A DNA stretch of 64,000 nucleotides from Caldisericia bacterium (GCA_017999835.1 JAGNLA010000007.1:46582-110581); one strand, 5' to 3'. Positions 18,901-26,863 are shown, numbered from the stretch's first letter. Notes: a model not told the origin generated them from the sequence alone. Numbers and translations are program-made.

Positions 18901-20153
18901 TGGCTGACCAGTCTTAGCATCGTGTCCGATGCATTGTGCAGGTCTTCTATGATCAAGCATATTGGCTTGATATGACTTATCTCACCAAGAAAAGACAGAT
19001 ATGCCTCAAAAAGAGACGATTGATTCAGGAATATTTCGTCAGCTGGGAGATCGACTCTACCCTCGATTTGATCAAGAACAGCTTGAAAGTTTTTCAGAAC
19101 AGCAGCGTTCGATTCCTTAATGTTTGCAATGATATCCCTGTTGAATCTGATGATTGGTTCAAGAGGGCTGATGCGTGACTGGCACGTGACTGTTGAAAGC
19201 CAGTGATCTTGATTGTCCAAGGAGTTGCAGAATTCCCTTATTAAATGTGTCTTGCCACTGCCATCATCGCCATCGACGAGAACCATTTTCCCTGAAACTG
19301 CTGATTCTGACAGAAGATCACGAAGCAAATTCCTCTTTTCGACTGATTTTCGGTTGTCGATACTTTTTTGAAGTCTGTTTAGAGAGATTTCTCCTGCAGG
19401 TTTGATTTGCATATCCGGCAGCGCTGAGATTAGCTGCTGAGCCGTTGTGAATGGCTCCTCATGGCCGATACCAAGCAGTCTGGCAATGACACTTTGAAGT
19501 CTATCAGGGATGCCATTCTTTAGATCTTTGAGCTCGGGAGTTTTTCCTTCACAGTCTATTCCAAGACATGCACAGACCATCATTCCCAGATTCTTCAGGT
19601 CTTGTCTGGGCGATTCAGCTTTGCTCAAATTAGGCGCAGAGATGTCGTCCACGCCGTAGCCTGTCATTTTGACGGTGTATGGAAACTCAAAAAGCCTTGG
19701 CGTCCACCAAAGACCGGTTTCTTTTGGGTTTTGCCTGACCAGTTTGATGTTGTCTGAGCGGAGGCTTCCATGAACAAAACCGTGCCTGTGAAGGAAATCA
19801 AGAGCATCGGCTATCTGAAACAACACATTGGCCATTGATTGCTCATCCATCTGCCCAAGCAGGTGATGAATGGATTGACAGTCAAAGAAAGGTCTTGTAT
19901 ACCAAATTTTTGAAGCTTCGGTTACGCCTGTGTCATAGACTGGAGCCAGGTTAGGATGCTCTATTTTGCGGAGATACTTTAGCTTCATCAGCGCAAACAG
20001 CATCTCATCGTGGTTGTATTCCCACTTAACAATTTTCAGGACTACATCCCTGGATTGATTATCTTTTGCTTTGTAGGTCAAGCCAGAGTGACCTATGCCC
20101 AGTATGTCAGATATGTCCAGTCCGCCAATTTTCAATTCACCGGCTTCAGCCAT
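15939..20153 (-). CDS. Pseudokinase - AAA/STAND ATPase - TPR - GAF signalling protein
   Basis: A 1404-residue cytoplasmic signalling protein like the PknK/AAA-GAF multidomain kinases, but with a degenerate kinase domain. Residues 10-240 keep the glycine loop ('GIGHSGLTYKA') and Lys40, yet the catalytic loop reads 'HGSLRSDN' (Asp replaced by Ser130) and the metal loop reads Gly-Tyr-Gly at 165-167 instead of DFG. The ATPase domain has Walker A 'GDDGSGKT' (295-302) and Walker B 'ICLIIEDLHNA' (about 398-408). Residues about 650-1140 are helical TPR-like repeats. A GAF domain spans about 1147-1320, followed by a coiled coil. It is the first gene of the operon behind a TATAAT promoter, with GAGAGG before the ATG. 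Inference: a ligand-sensing scaffold for the adjacent active kinase. Confidence 0.85.
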   Translation of the reverse strand: MAEAGELKIGGLDISDILGIGHSGLTYKAKDNQSRDVVLKIVKWEYNHDEMLFALMKLKYLRKIEHPNLAPVYDTGVTEASKIWYTRPFFDCQSIHHLLGQMDEQSMANVLFQIADALDFLHRHGFVHGSLRSDNIKLVRQNPKETGLWWTPRLFEFPYTVKMTGYGVDDISAPNLSKAESPRQDLKNLGMMVCACLGIDCEGKTPELKDLKNGIPDRLQSVIARLLGIGHEEPFTTAQQLISALPDMQIKPAGEISLNRLQKSIDNRKSVEKRNLLRDLLSESAVSGKMVLVDGDDGSGKTHLIREFCNSLDNQDHWLSTVTCQSRISPLEPIIRFNRDIIANIKESNAAVLKNFQAVLDQIEGRVDLPADEIFLNQSSLFEAYLSFLGEISHIKPICLIIEDLHNASDTMLRLVSHLLTSITDIKILLVCTCNPSRIRGDQQAYFDAIVSSDELTRIQINQLDFFTTSNYLRNMLDTPDLSENISRAFFESSSGSMLKLTELVRVSILEGALTQTSGHLVFNDKKFAEIKKASESTNFIGKVITYLEEPESMALRLLAVFGGRASCSLLETGSKLIQSLSRLDDLAGVLFSLLAKGIIVTSFETGNIYFDIASDLYLEFAMNATPVQMKKELYDVAYNSFSENMTSDVEIAASICQLALKGNDPVSAFKTSLQAYTSCNRQLGFSEARFYINKLIQMIPEHEKEFITECQLKAAQCMSGQGHFSEASDLLSRLQLSVPDWLALRAVTSYKARQPKTAVFINETLPYIDSITDNWLKREFADSMLSFFLDTDPINAMSMATSLAPSEDPNIKTIALLATSRLKMALADFEEAEKSVVSASMSAKSFKAPALQAKCELWQIKLALMKGDNEKAGRLIRRSAGLIQSCFDIEVRAEFHQLASQYYKSLPDLTSALNNTSAWVKAEIKLGNKKSQSKAMFELAMILDSKGQSREAFNIVEKTRRIADEASDNLTIGRALAYIGDYNYDNNMPEQALVNLERAEKILSELNDFPYLAKTFESLGRIWLTRNDMEKAKKYAKLLNDLSESTFEPHQKAVANKLQGAIAMFQEKWDKAEDFYIKTLQFFEERGMQREANNLKIELADLFVKQGESFRALSKLAEARLFFEEENAPREIKRIRTAEMAIDKEIGKYGEDYRNLRMLLEISKALGQVNDIGELLPMIADMAVKVSGAERGLIMMAQSPGKLTFATGRNKNKESLRQEEFAFSKSVTDSVLETKKLVSITDTASDDKFKARDSIVGLSLRSIMCGPMKIGENILGLIYVDSQVPTFYFSKKNAEFFEALCSHAAFAVNSARLHQQINSQGVLQDENKHLREQIKQRKQLQSLVNMEIETPFKELFETLSTIEKNHMEPNELQNLVRKAKGNVQAIKMSVEELFGSENQVKPQ

Positions 20154-20180
20154 CAGTACCTCTCGAAATATTATGAATTG

Positions 20181-20209
20181 ATTATAAACATTTTATCCTT
20201 AACAGACAA
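20181..20209 (-). promoter_or_regulatory. Sigma-70-type promoter of the kinase/peptidase operon
   Basis: On the minus strand a -35 TTGTCT (20204-20209) is separated by 17 bases from a perfect -10 TATAAT (20181-20186). Transcription would begin near 20174, giving a leader of about 20 bases with a GAGAGG ribosome-binding site before the ATG at 20153. The 142-base gap between the divergent genes holds this and the rimP promoter. Confidence 0.7.
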
Positions 20210-20252
20210 GTTTTTTACCTTTGTTTTAGGTTTGTTTGTCCAAGCTGTCATC

Positions 20253-20281
20253 TTGATAATGACAACATAATGAAGTATATA
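20253..20281 (+). promoter_or_regulatory. Promoter of the rimP-nusA-infB operon
   Basis: TTGATA (20253-20258), 17-base spacer, TATATA (20276-20281). The expected transcript start near 20288 leaves a very short leader before the possible rimP start codons at 20296 or 20311. Confidence 0.55.
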
Positions 20282-20295
20282 TATTAAAAGTATTT

Positions 20296-20754
20296 TTGAA
20301 AGGGGCTGGAATTATTAGCTACAGTTACTTGGAAAGAGCCAGGAAGCTGGTTCTTTCTGCATTGGATGAGCTTGGGTATGTCCTTGTCGACATATCAGAA
20401 AAGTTTGCCAGATCGGATTACCTGGTCTCCATTGTTGTATGGAGAAAAGAAGGTATTGGCATTGACGATTGCGTTCGCATAACAAAAAAGCTTCATCCCA
20501 TGCTCGAAACTGATAGTGAGATTCCGGATTATGTCAGGCTTGAGGTCTCCTCTCCTGGCATCGACCGAAAGCTGCGCAAGCTCGAAGAGCTTGATGTTTT
20601 CAAAGGTATGGAAGTAACCTTGCATCTTGCCAACAGGACACACATGACAGGCAGGAGCAATGGGATAAAAGATGAAAAAGCGATAATCGACGTTGATGGA
20701 AATGAATTGGCTATACCGCTTTCCGATGTGACAAGCGCAAGATTAGTGGGCTAG
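20296..20754 (+). CDS. rimP: Ribosome maturation factor RimP
   Basis: RimP assists 30S subunit maturation. The 152-residue frame shows the family's features: 'LDELGYVLVDI', 'GIGIDDCVRITKKLHPMLE' and 'LEVSSPGIDRKL', then the C-terminal SH3-like barrel. The start is odd. No ATG lies near the N-terminus; the frame opens with TTG 20296, but an AAAGGGG Shine-Dalgarno (20299-20305) lies after that codon, and the first in-frame codon at correct spacing is ATT at 20311. Starting there would place the conserved Leu-Gly at residues 20-21, as in E. coli RimP. TTG 20329 is also possible. It heads the classic rimP-nusA-ylxR-infB operon. Confidence 0.85.
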   Translation: MKGAGIISYSYLERARKLVLSALDELGYVLVDISEKFARSDYLVSIVVWRKEGIGIDDCVRITKKLHPMLETDSEIPDYVRLEVSSPGIDRKLRKLEELDVFKGMEVTLHLANRTHMTGRSNGIKDEKAIIDVDGNELAIPLSDVTSARLVG

Positions 20755-20763
20755 GGGGTTATT

Positions 20764-21795
20764 ATGAAAGCGGCAGAATTCTTTATGGCTCTGATGGATA
20801 TTTCCAGAGAAAAAGAAGTTGACTACGATGTTCTTCTTGAAGCAATCAGACAGGGTCTGCTTGCTGCCTACAAAAAGGCATACAAGTCATCCAGCAACGT
20901 TGAAATAATTCTTGATGATAAAGAAAAAAAGATAGACATTCTGGCTGTCAAAACAGTGGTTGAAAATGTCGAAGACCCTCAATCAGAACTGTCGATTGCT
21001 GAAGCAAAGCGTTATAAGAAAGAAGCAACCGAAGGTGACTTGCTGAAGTTTGAGGTTACACCATCAGATTTTGGTAGATTTGCTGCCATAACCTGCAAAC
21101 AGATTGTCACACAAAGAATAAAAGAGGCCGAAAAGGAAAAGGTTCTCCGTGAGTTCACATCCAAAGAACATGACATGGTCTTTGGTGAAGTCAGCAGAAT
21201 TTCTGGTGACAATGTTTACTTCAATCTCGGCAAAGCTGAAGGAGTATTGCCAAGAGCAGAGCAAATACCCGGTGAGGTCTATTCACCTGGCAGGAAGTTT
21301 CATTGTTATATCCTAAAAGTCGACAGAACATCGAAAGAACCAATGGTTGTCATCTCAAGAACTCACCCACAGCTTCTTGTCAAGCTTATGGAGCTGGAGA
21401 TTCCGGAAATAATCCAAGGGGTTATTGAAATTTGCGGTGTAGTCAGGGATCCTGGCGTGAGAGCGAAAGTTGCCGTCTCGAGCAATCAGGCAAAGGTCGA
21501 CCCAGTCGGTTCATGCATTGGCACAAAAGGTGTAAGGATAAATGTCATCTCTGACGAGCTCAAGGGTGAACGTATTGATGTCCTTAAATGGTACGAGGAC
21601 CCAAGACAGTTCATCGCTTCTGCTCTTTCACCAGCAAAAGTCTACTCGGTCCAGATAATCGAGGATGAGAACAGAGCTATTGTTAAGGTGGAACAGGATC
21701 AGTTCAGCCTGGCCATCGGAAAGAAAGGCTCAAACGTCAGACTTGCTTCTAGGCTTGTCGGTTTCAAAGTCGATATGAAGGTGCTCGAAGACTGA
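20764..21795 (+). CDS. nusA: Transcription termination/antitermination factor NusA
   Basis: A 343-residue NusA, the RNA-polymerase-binding elongation factor. The order is the N-terminal RNAP-binding domain (about 1-125, 'LLEAIRQGLLAAYKKAY'), the S1 domain ('DMVFGEVSRISGDNVYFNLG'), then KH1 ('GVRDPGVRAKVAVSSN') with 'DPVGSCIGTKGVRINVI' and KH2 ending 'AIGKKGSNVRLASRLVG'. It lacks the C-terminal acidic repeats of proteobacterial NusA, so its length is that of Gram-positive forms. The stop TGATG shares a base with the ylxR start. A ribosome-binding site (AGGGGG) precedes the ATG. Confidence 0.95.
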   Translation: MKAAEFFMALMDISREKEVDYDVLLEAIRQGLLAAYKKAYKSSSNVEIILDDKEKKIDILAVKTVVENVEDPQSELSIAEAKRYKKEATEGDLLKFEVTPSDFGRFAAITCKQIVTQRIKEAEKEKVLREFTSKEHDMVFGEVSRISGDNVYFNLGKAEGVLPRAEQIPGEVYSPGRKFHCYILKVDRTSKEPMVVISRTHPQLLVKLMELEIPEIIQGVIEICGVVRDPGVRAKVAVSSNQAKVDPVGSCIGTKGVRINVISDELKGERIDVLKWYEDPRQFIASALSPAKVYSVQIIEDENRAIVKVEQDQFSLAIGKKGSNVRLASRLVGFKVDMKVLED

Positions 21796-22052
21796 TGCCA
21801 TTGAGAACGTGTGTTGTTTGTGGCCAGCAAGCAGAAAAACCGAATCTTTTGAGAATATCCGACAAACTAGAATTGGATATAAGCCAAACAACTCCTGGCA
21901 GAGGTGCATACATCTGTAAAAATGTTTTATGTATTGAAAAGTTGTTAAAGAAGAATACTATTTCAAAGTCGCTTAAAAAGAGAGTTTCAAAAAGCGACCT
22001 TGATAGTGTGATAAACCAGTTAAAGGTGATTGATGAGCGAGATGACAGTTGA
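21795..22052 (+). CDS. ylxR: YlxR/RnpM family RNA-binding protein
   Basis: An 85-residue YlxR-family protein. It begins with the family's 'RTCVVCG' motif and contains the conserved 'GRGAYIC' turn followed by a basic helix region ('LLKKNTISKSLKKRV'). In the family this small protein binds RNA and has been described as a modulator of RNase P. It sits between nusA and infB, its standard place in monoderm bacteria, sharing one base with the nusA stop and overlapping infB by 20 bases. Confidence 0.9.
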   Translation: MPLRTCVVCGQQAEKPNLLRISDKLELDISQTTPGRGAYICKNVLCIEKLLKKNTISKSLKKRVSKSDLDSVINQLKVIDERDDS

Positions 22053-25000
22053 AGAACTTGCGTTGCAAACAGGCGTAGCCACTGCAGACGTAATAGATAT
22101 GGCAAAAAAGCTTGGCGTGACGGTCAAGTCCGAATCTGATTCACTCGATGACGCAGTGATAGTAAGAGTCCGTGCCATGATTTCTTTGAAGATGCACAAA
22201 ACATCGACAGAGGATGCACAGAATGCCCATCTGGCCAAGAAGCCAAAGGCAAGTCTTTTTGATGAAATAGTCAAGAAAAGAACGCCAACAATCAAGGCTG
22301 CAACAGCAGATGCAGTTGAGCTTGCAAAGGCTGCTGAAGCAGCAATGCTTGCCGGTGAATCGGTAGAAACACCGAAAGCGCCGAAGGTTCCAGAGGCAGA
22401 AACAGTCGTGGTCAAAAAACTCCTCAAGCCGCTCCTACCTCCGAAAAAGAAGCTCACACTCAAGGACGTTCCTCTCAAGTCTGAAGTCTCGACAAAAGAA
22501 AAAGCCAAAAAAACCGAAACCGAACTTGAAGCAGAAAAGAAACAGCAAAAAACTGAAAAAATCGAGCAACCGATGGCTAAGGCTGCTAAACCAGCAGTAG
22601 AGCCAAAGGCTGAAGAGGTTTTGGCGGAACCACCAAAAGAGATTATCGAACCAAAGCAGAAGCATCAAAAACAGACTATTGAAAAAGAGATAATCGCTCA
22701 GGTTGAAAAGATAGACGAAAAACCAGCCGAACAACCATCAGAAAAAACTGAAATAGTTGAACAGAAACCAGATGCGCAAGCTGACAGCCAAGTTGAAAAC
22801 AAACCAGAAACAAAGCACAAAACTGAACAAAAACATGAAGTAAAAGAAGAGCACAAAGCAGAAACAAAAGTTGAGCCACAGGAAAAGAAACCATTAAAAA
22901 CAGAGTTCAAGCCTGAGCACAAGATTGCCGAAACAAAACCAGCAGAGCAAAAGCAGGAAACAAGACATGTTCCTGAGCAAAAGTCTGATCATAAACCGGA
23001 ACACAAATCTGATCATAGACAAGAACAAAAAGAAAAGAAGCCTGATCCAAAGAAAGATGACAGGTTCTCCCATTTCGATAGACCAATTCAAGCCCCGAAG
23101 CTTGTCAAGCCGATTGACCCAAGAGAGTTATTCCTTGGACAGAAGCCAAGAACAGAGATCAATCCAGAGCCAAGAACCGACAGGCCTCCTCAGCAGGGCA
23201 GACCGGATTACAGAAGACCACCGGATTCAGGTCGTCCCAACTATAGCAATAACAAGCCAGCGTTTGGCAACAAACCGGCATTTGGCAACAAACCTGCGTT
23301 TGGTAACAAGCCGGCCTTTGGCAACAAGCCAGCATTTGGAAGCAAACCACCATTCAATAAATCGGGGGGCGGTGGTTTTGGTAAGCCAATCACGCCTGCC
23401 ATGCCTGATCCGATAAAGACCGATTACAGAGATCCAAAAAAAGATAAGGGCACAAAATCGGCCGAATACATTGTCGACAAAGAACAATACGCATTCAAAG
23501 CAAAGCACAAACCAAAACATCAGCAGTCCAAGCAGCAACAGCCTCAGAAAACTGCGCCAAAACCAGAGATTAAGCAGAAACTCACAATTGAAGTTTTTGC
23601 AAAAACAGCAGGAGTACCCGAGCAGAGAGTGATGGGTTTCATGCTGAAGCAGGGTTATGTTCCAAATCCTGAAGAAGAACTTACTGGTCCAATACTTGCC
23701 ATGCTTTCATCGGCATTTGGACTTAAGACTGACGGTGACGGTAAGCTCGAGGATGAAAACCTCATCACCAGAGCGCCGATTGTTACAGTCATGGGACACG
23801 TCGATCATGGTAAAACAACACTACTTGACTACATCAGGAAGGCCAGGGTTGCCCTTGGCGAGGCTGGTGGTATTACGCAAAGTATCGGTTCCTACAAGGT
23901 TTCCGTAAATAACAGAGATATTTGCTTTATCGACACGCCTGGCCATGAGGCTTTTGCGGCCATGAGACGTGAAGGTGCGAATGTCACTGACATTGTTATT
24001 CTTGTCGTTGCAGCAACCGAAGGTATCAAAGAGCAAACCATTGAAGCATTGAAGATGGCCCAGGAAGCAAAAGTCAGCATCATTGTTGCTGCCAACAAAA
24101 TGGATCTTCCAGGTGCAAACATCGACAGACTCAAAACGCAGCTCACCGATATTGGTCTCACACCTGAAGATTGGGGTGGTCAGACCATCGTTGTCCCGAT
24201 AGTTGCAAAAACCGGCCAGGGTGTGCCAGAGCTTCTTGAAATGATTCTCCTGACGGCTGATATTCTCGAGCTCAAGATGAACAAAAACGGCAAGCTAGCC
24301 GGAACCATAATCGAGTCCAGGATGGACAAATTTGTAGGTCCACTGGCGACAGCCATTGTTCAGAGTGGAACACTTAAGGTTGGAGACTACATCGAGGCTG
24401 GTGGCAGCTGGGGCAGAGTCAAAGCGCTTTTTGATGATATGGACAAGCGTACCGATAAGATAAAGGCGGTTTGCCCGGTTAAGATTATGGGCTTCGATTC
24501 GGTTCCAAAACCAGGCTCAATTCTTCTTTCATCCGACATTTCCAGAAAACGTGCAGCAGAAAAAGCAACGGAAGCGCCAAAGGTGGAAGTTGACAAGGAA
24601 GAGCAAGAAGTCATACCTGCCAATCTTGATGAACTTTTTGCTGTCTATGATCAGCAGGTCTCAACAAAACTAAACATCGTTGTCAAAGCTGAGTCGGAAG
24701 GTTCCCTGGATGCAGTGAAATTCGCGATCTCAAAGATAAAAATAAAAGACATCTCCGCAAACATAGTTTTCTCAGGAGTCGGTGTTGTCAATGATAATGA
24801 TGTCCTTCTTGCCCAGGCTTCATCGGCCATGCTCGTTGGCTTCAACGTCCAGGCTGATTCGAACACGAAAAAACTGGCAAAGCAAAATAGCGTTGATATC
24901 AAAATCTACAACATCATCTTCGACCTTACCGATGCGATTACCGATTCCATCAAGATGCTCATTAAACCGGAGTATAGAGATATCCTTATTGGCAAGGCCG

Positions 25001-25266
25001 AGGTCAGAAAAGTCTTCAATATTTCTGATTTTGGAAACATCGCCGGTTGCTTTGTCATCGAGGGTGTTGCAAGAAACGATGCAAAAGTCAAGATTATCCG
25101 TAACAGGTTCCCGGTCCATGAAACCAAGATAAAGACTCTGAAACGTTTCAAGGACGATGCAAAGGAAGTCAAACAGGGTTATGAATGCGGTGTTGGCCTC
25201 ATCGGTTATGATGATCTTCATGAGAGCGACATCCTTGAGTTCTACGAGACCAAAGAGGTGATCTAA
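22033..25266 (+). CDS. infB: Translation initiation factor IF-2
   Basis: A long IF-2 of about 1077 residues, the GTPase that places initiator tRNA on the ribosome. An N-terminal IF2_N helix bundle ('MTVEELALQTGVATADVIDM') is followed by a charged Lys/Glu/Pro/Gln linker of some 450 residues. A second IF2_N-like segment ('KLTIEVFAKTAGVPEQRVMG') precedes the G domain, with G1 'GHVDHGKTT', G3 'DTPGHEAF' and G4 'NKMD', then domains II-IV. I took ATG 22033, with AAAGGTG before it, rather than the TTG one codon earlier. The linker carries a five-fold Asn-Lys-Pro-Ala-Phe-Gly repeat, listed separately. Confidence 0.95.
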   Translation: MSEMTVEELALQTGVATADVIDMAKKLGVTVKSESDSLDDAVIVRVRAMISLKMHKTSTEDAQNAHLAKKPKASLFDEIVKKRTPTIKAATADAVELAKAAEAAMLAGESVETPKAPKVPEAETVVVKKLLKPLLPPKKKLTLKDVPLKSEVSTKEKAKKTETELEAEKKQQKTEKIEQPMAKAAKPAVEPKAEEVLAEPPKEIIEPKQKHQKQTIEKEIIAQVEKIDEKPAEQPSEKTEIVEQKPDAQADSQVENKPETKHKTEQKHEVKEEHKAETKVEPQEKKPLKTEFKPEHKIAETKPAEQKQETRHVPEQKSDHKPEHKSDHRQEQKEKKPDPKKDDRFSHFDRPIQAPKLVKPIDPRELFLGQKPRTEINPEPRTDRPPQQGRPDYRRPPDSGRPNYSNNKPAFGNKPAFGNKPAFGNKPAFGNKPAFGSKPPFNKSGGGGFGKPITPAMPDPIKTDYRDPKKDKGTKSAEYIVDKEQYAFKAKHKPKHQQSKQQQPQKTAPKPEIKQKLTIEVFAKTAGVPEQRVMGFMLKQGYVPNPEEELTGPILAMLSSAFGLKTDGDGKLEDENLITRAPIVTVMGHVDHGKTTLLDYIRKARVALGEAGGITQSIGSYKVSVNNRDICFIDTPGHEAFAAMRREGANVTDIVILVVAATEGIKEQTIEALKMAQEAKVSIIVAANKMDLPGANIDRLKTQLTDIGLTPEDWGGQTIVVPIVAKTGQGVPELLEMILLTADILELKMNKNGKLAGTIIESRMDKFVGPLATAIVQSGTLKVGDYIEAGGSWGRVKALFDDMDKRTDKIKAVCPVKIMGFDSVPKPGSILLSSDISRKRAAEKATEAPKVEVDKEEQEVIPANLDELFAVYDQQVSTKLNIVVKAESEGSLDAVKFAISKIKIKDISANIVFSGVGVVNDNDVLLAQASSAMLVGFNVQADSNTKKLAKQNSVDIKIYNIIFDLTDAITDSIKMLIKPEYRDILIGKAEVRKVFNISDFGNIAGCFVIEGVARNDAKVKIIRNRFPVHETKIKTLKRFKDDAKEVKQGYECGVGLIGYDDLHESDILEFYETKEVI
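23251..23340 (+). repeat. Five tandem 18-bp units in the infB linker (NKPAFG x5)
   Basis: Five consecutive hexapeptides Asn-Lys-Pro-Ala-Phe-Gly are encoded, flanked by a sixth degenerate copy (Ser-Lys-Pro-Pro-Phe-Asn). The DNA units differ at third codon positions (Pro as cca, ccg, cct), so the peptide rather than the DNA appears conserved. It lies in the disordered linker of IF-2. Confidence 0.9.
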
Positions 25267-25267
25267 T

Positions 25268-25549
25268 TTGGTTGGATTGGTCGAGATGCAGTTTCGACTC
25301 GAAGGCGTCCATTCGCTCAAAGATAAAAGATCGTTGGTACAACCAGTGCTGCACAAGCTTAGAAACAGCTTCAACTGCGCAACCATGGAATCTGATTTGC
25401 TTGACAGCCATCAAATGATGGTTGTCGCAGCTGTTACTATCAACAGCAATGGCGCTCAGCTAGACATGACAATAAACAAAATGATCGAAACAGCCCAGAG
25501 ACTTGTCCCCTTTGACATGACAATCTCTCGGCGGGAAGTTTGGGAATGA
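25268..25549 (+). CDS. ylxP: DUF503 / YlxP-like protein
   Basis: A 93-residue DUF503 protein. It shows the family pattern of a beta strand, then 'SLKDKRSLVQPVLHKLRN' and a C-terminal basic end. The function is not established; the family is found almost always next to infB and rbfA, as here, which points to a translation or ribosome-related role. The start is a TTG at 25268 (Val follows, then Gly-Leu-Val). It lies directly after the infB stop and overlaps the rbfA ATG by 4 bases (ATGA). Confidence 0.8.
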   Translation: MVGLVEMQFRLEGVHSLKDKRSLVQPVLHKLRNSFNCATMESDLLDSHQMMVVAAVTINSNGAQLDMTINKMIETAQRLVPFDMTISRREVWE

Positions 25550-25965
25550 ACGTAAAAAAACACAGAATAACCGAGATGATGCAGAGCGCGATATCGATGA
25601 TCCTGCATCGCGACATTATAGACAAGAGAATTGGGTTCGTAACTATTACCAAAATCAAAATTGATGACGAGTACAAAAATGCGGATGTCTACTATTCAGT
25701 GATCGGGGATGAAAAAGCACGCACAAAGACAGCCCAGGGGTTGTCAGCTGCAAACAGGTTCATTCAAAGGCGAGTCATTGAAATGCTCAAGATGGGCAAA
25801 ACGCCCACCATTCGCTTCAAGTTTGACGATACCCCCAGCAACGCTGAAAAACTGGAAAAACAATTCATGGAGTTGGAACAGGATGGAAAGAATCAACAGA
25901 ACCCAGATGTCGCAGGAGCTGAAGAGAACAAAGAAAGCTCTGATTCTGACTCACCAAAATCCTGA
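25546..25965 (+). CDS. rbfA: Ribosome-binding factor A
   Basis: RbfA, a KH-fold 30S maturation factor, about 139 residues from ATG 25546. The sequence shows 'RITEMMQSAISMILHRDI', 'GFVTITKIKIDDEYKNADVYYSV' and 'LSAANRFIQRRV' ending in 'TPTIRFKFDDT', in the family order. An acidic, Ser/Asn-rich tail of about 30 residues follows. Its 3' end overlaps the nrnA reading frame by some 80 bases, more than is usual in this operon. Confidence 0.9.
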   Translation: MNVKKHRITEMMQSAISMILHRDIIDKRIGFVTITKIKIDDEYKNADVYYSVIGDEKARTKTAQGLSAANRFIQRRVIEMLKMGKTPTIRFKFDDTPSNAEKLEKQFMELEQDGKNQQNPDVAGAEENKESSDSDSPKS

Positions 25966-26863
25966 CGGCGACACCTTAGGTTCGGCATGCGCCCTCTATG
26001 CTGCCATAACTGAATCAGGCGGAGAGGCGATAGTTTGCACAACTGATGAACCCCAGCAATATTATGACTTTCTGGCTGGATTCGATTTAATAAAACGTAT
26101 CACAGACGAATTGGCTTCAAGATATGTAGCCGAAGGCTTCAGAATAATTATTGTTGATGCAGCCTCGCCTGACAGAGTCGGATTGACATCGCTTCCGCAA
26201 AACTCCGACACTCTTGTTATAGATCACCACCCTTCAAAAGAAGATTACCCAGCTAAAGCCTGCATCGAACCACACGCCAGCGCCACAGCTGAACTGCTTT
26301 ATTTTTTGTTTCTCGAGGCCGGTTTTCCGATCACAAATAACGTTATGACCGGTATTTTTGCAGGAATCGTAACAGACACAGGTAATTTTAAATATCCAAA
26401 TGTAACGGCTGACACCATGAAAGTTGTTGGCAAGCTCATTGACAACGGATTTGACATATCAAAATACTCATCACTTATTTACGAGCGAATGCCGTTTTCA
26501 AACAGAAAACTCCTTGGCAAGACAATGGAAAGGCTGACAGTCAGCCTTGACAGTCAGCTTGCCATGTCGGTTGTAACCTGGGATGACCTTACCGAGTTTG
26601 ACGCAAGGCACCGTGACACTGATTTTATAATCGATGAAGTCAGAAAGCTGGGCGGACCGGAAGTTTATATCCTTTGCAAAGAATTTAAACCTGAACAGTT
26701 CAGGGTTTCGATGAGGGGCAGAGGAAAACTGGACTTGAGCAAGATTGCAAACAAATTTGGAGGCGGTGGTCACCACGATGCTTCCGGCTTCACCGCAACA
26801 GGAGATTGGCTCCATGTAAAAAGCGCCTTGCTCGAGCTTTTTGAGCCATTACTGGGAAAATGA
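25883..26863 (+). CDS. nrnA: DHH-family bifunctional oligoribonuclease/PAP phosphatase NrnA
   Basis: A DHH/DHHA1 phosphoesterase that degrades nano-RNA and, in the family, pAp or c-di-AMP-derived pApA. Motifs: 'LTHQNPDGDTLGSACAL', 'IIVDAASPDRVG', the name-giving 'IDHHPSKEDYP', 'GIVTDTGNFKYPN' and the DHHA1 glycine motif 'KFGGGGHHDASGF'. The frame is open far upstream within rbfA, but family homology begins near residue 59 of that frame. I chose ATG 25883 (GGAG ten bases before); ATG 25907 is an alternative. It overlaps truB by 4 bases. A link to the c-di-AMP pathway suggested by cdaR at the window start is possible. Confidence 0.9.
   Translation: MERINRTQMSQELKRTKKALILTHQNPDGDTLGSACALYAAITESGGEAIVCTTDEPQQYYDFLAGFDLIKRITDELASRYVAEGFRIIIVDAASPDRVGLTSLPQNSDTLVIDHHPSKEDYPAKACIEPHASATAELLYFLFLEAGFPITNNVMTGIFAGIVTDTGNFKYPNVTADTMKVVGKLIDNGFDISKYSSLIYERMPFSNRKLLGKTMERLTVSLDSQLAMSVVTWDDLTEFDARHRDTDFIIDEVRKLGGPEVYILCKEFKPEQFRVSMRGRGKLDLSKIANKFGGGGHHDASGFTATGDWLHVKSALLELFEPLLGK

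Noticed and set aside
23251..23340. CRISPR-like array
   Set aside because: The units are tandem and in frame with infB, with no spacers.
22435..23538. Several open frames on the minus strand under infB
   Set aside because: They are Phe/Leu/Cys-rich mirror images of the Lys/Glu/Gln-rich linker.
25709..25882. Longer nrnA reading frame inside rbfA
   Set aside because: The residues have no family similarity and are the out-of-frame shadow of rbfA.
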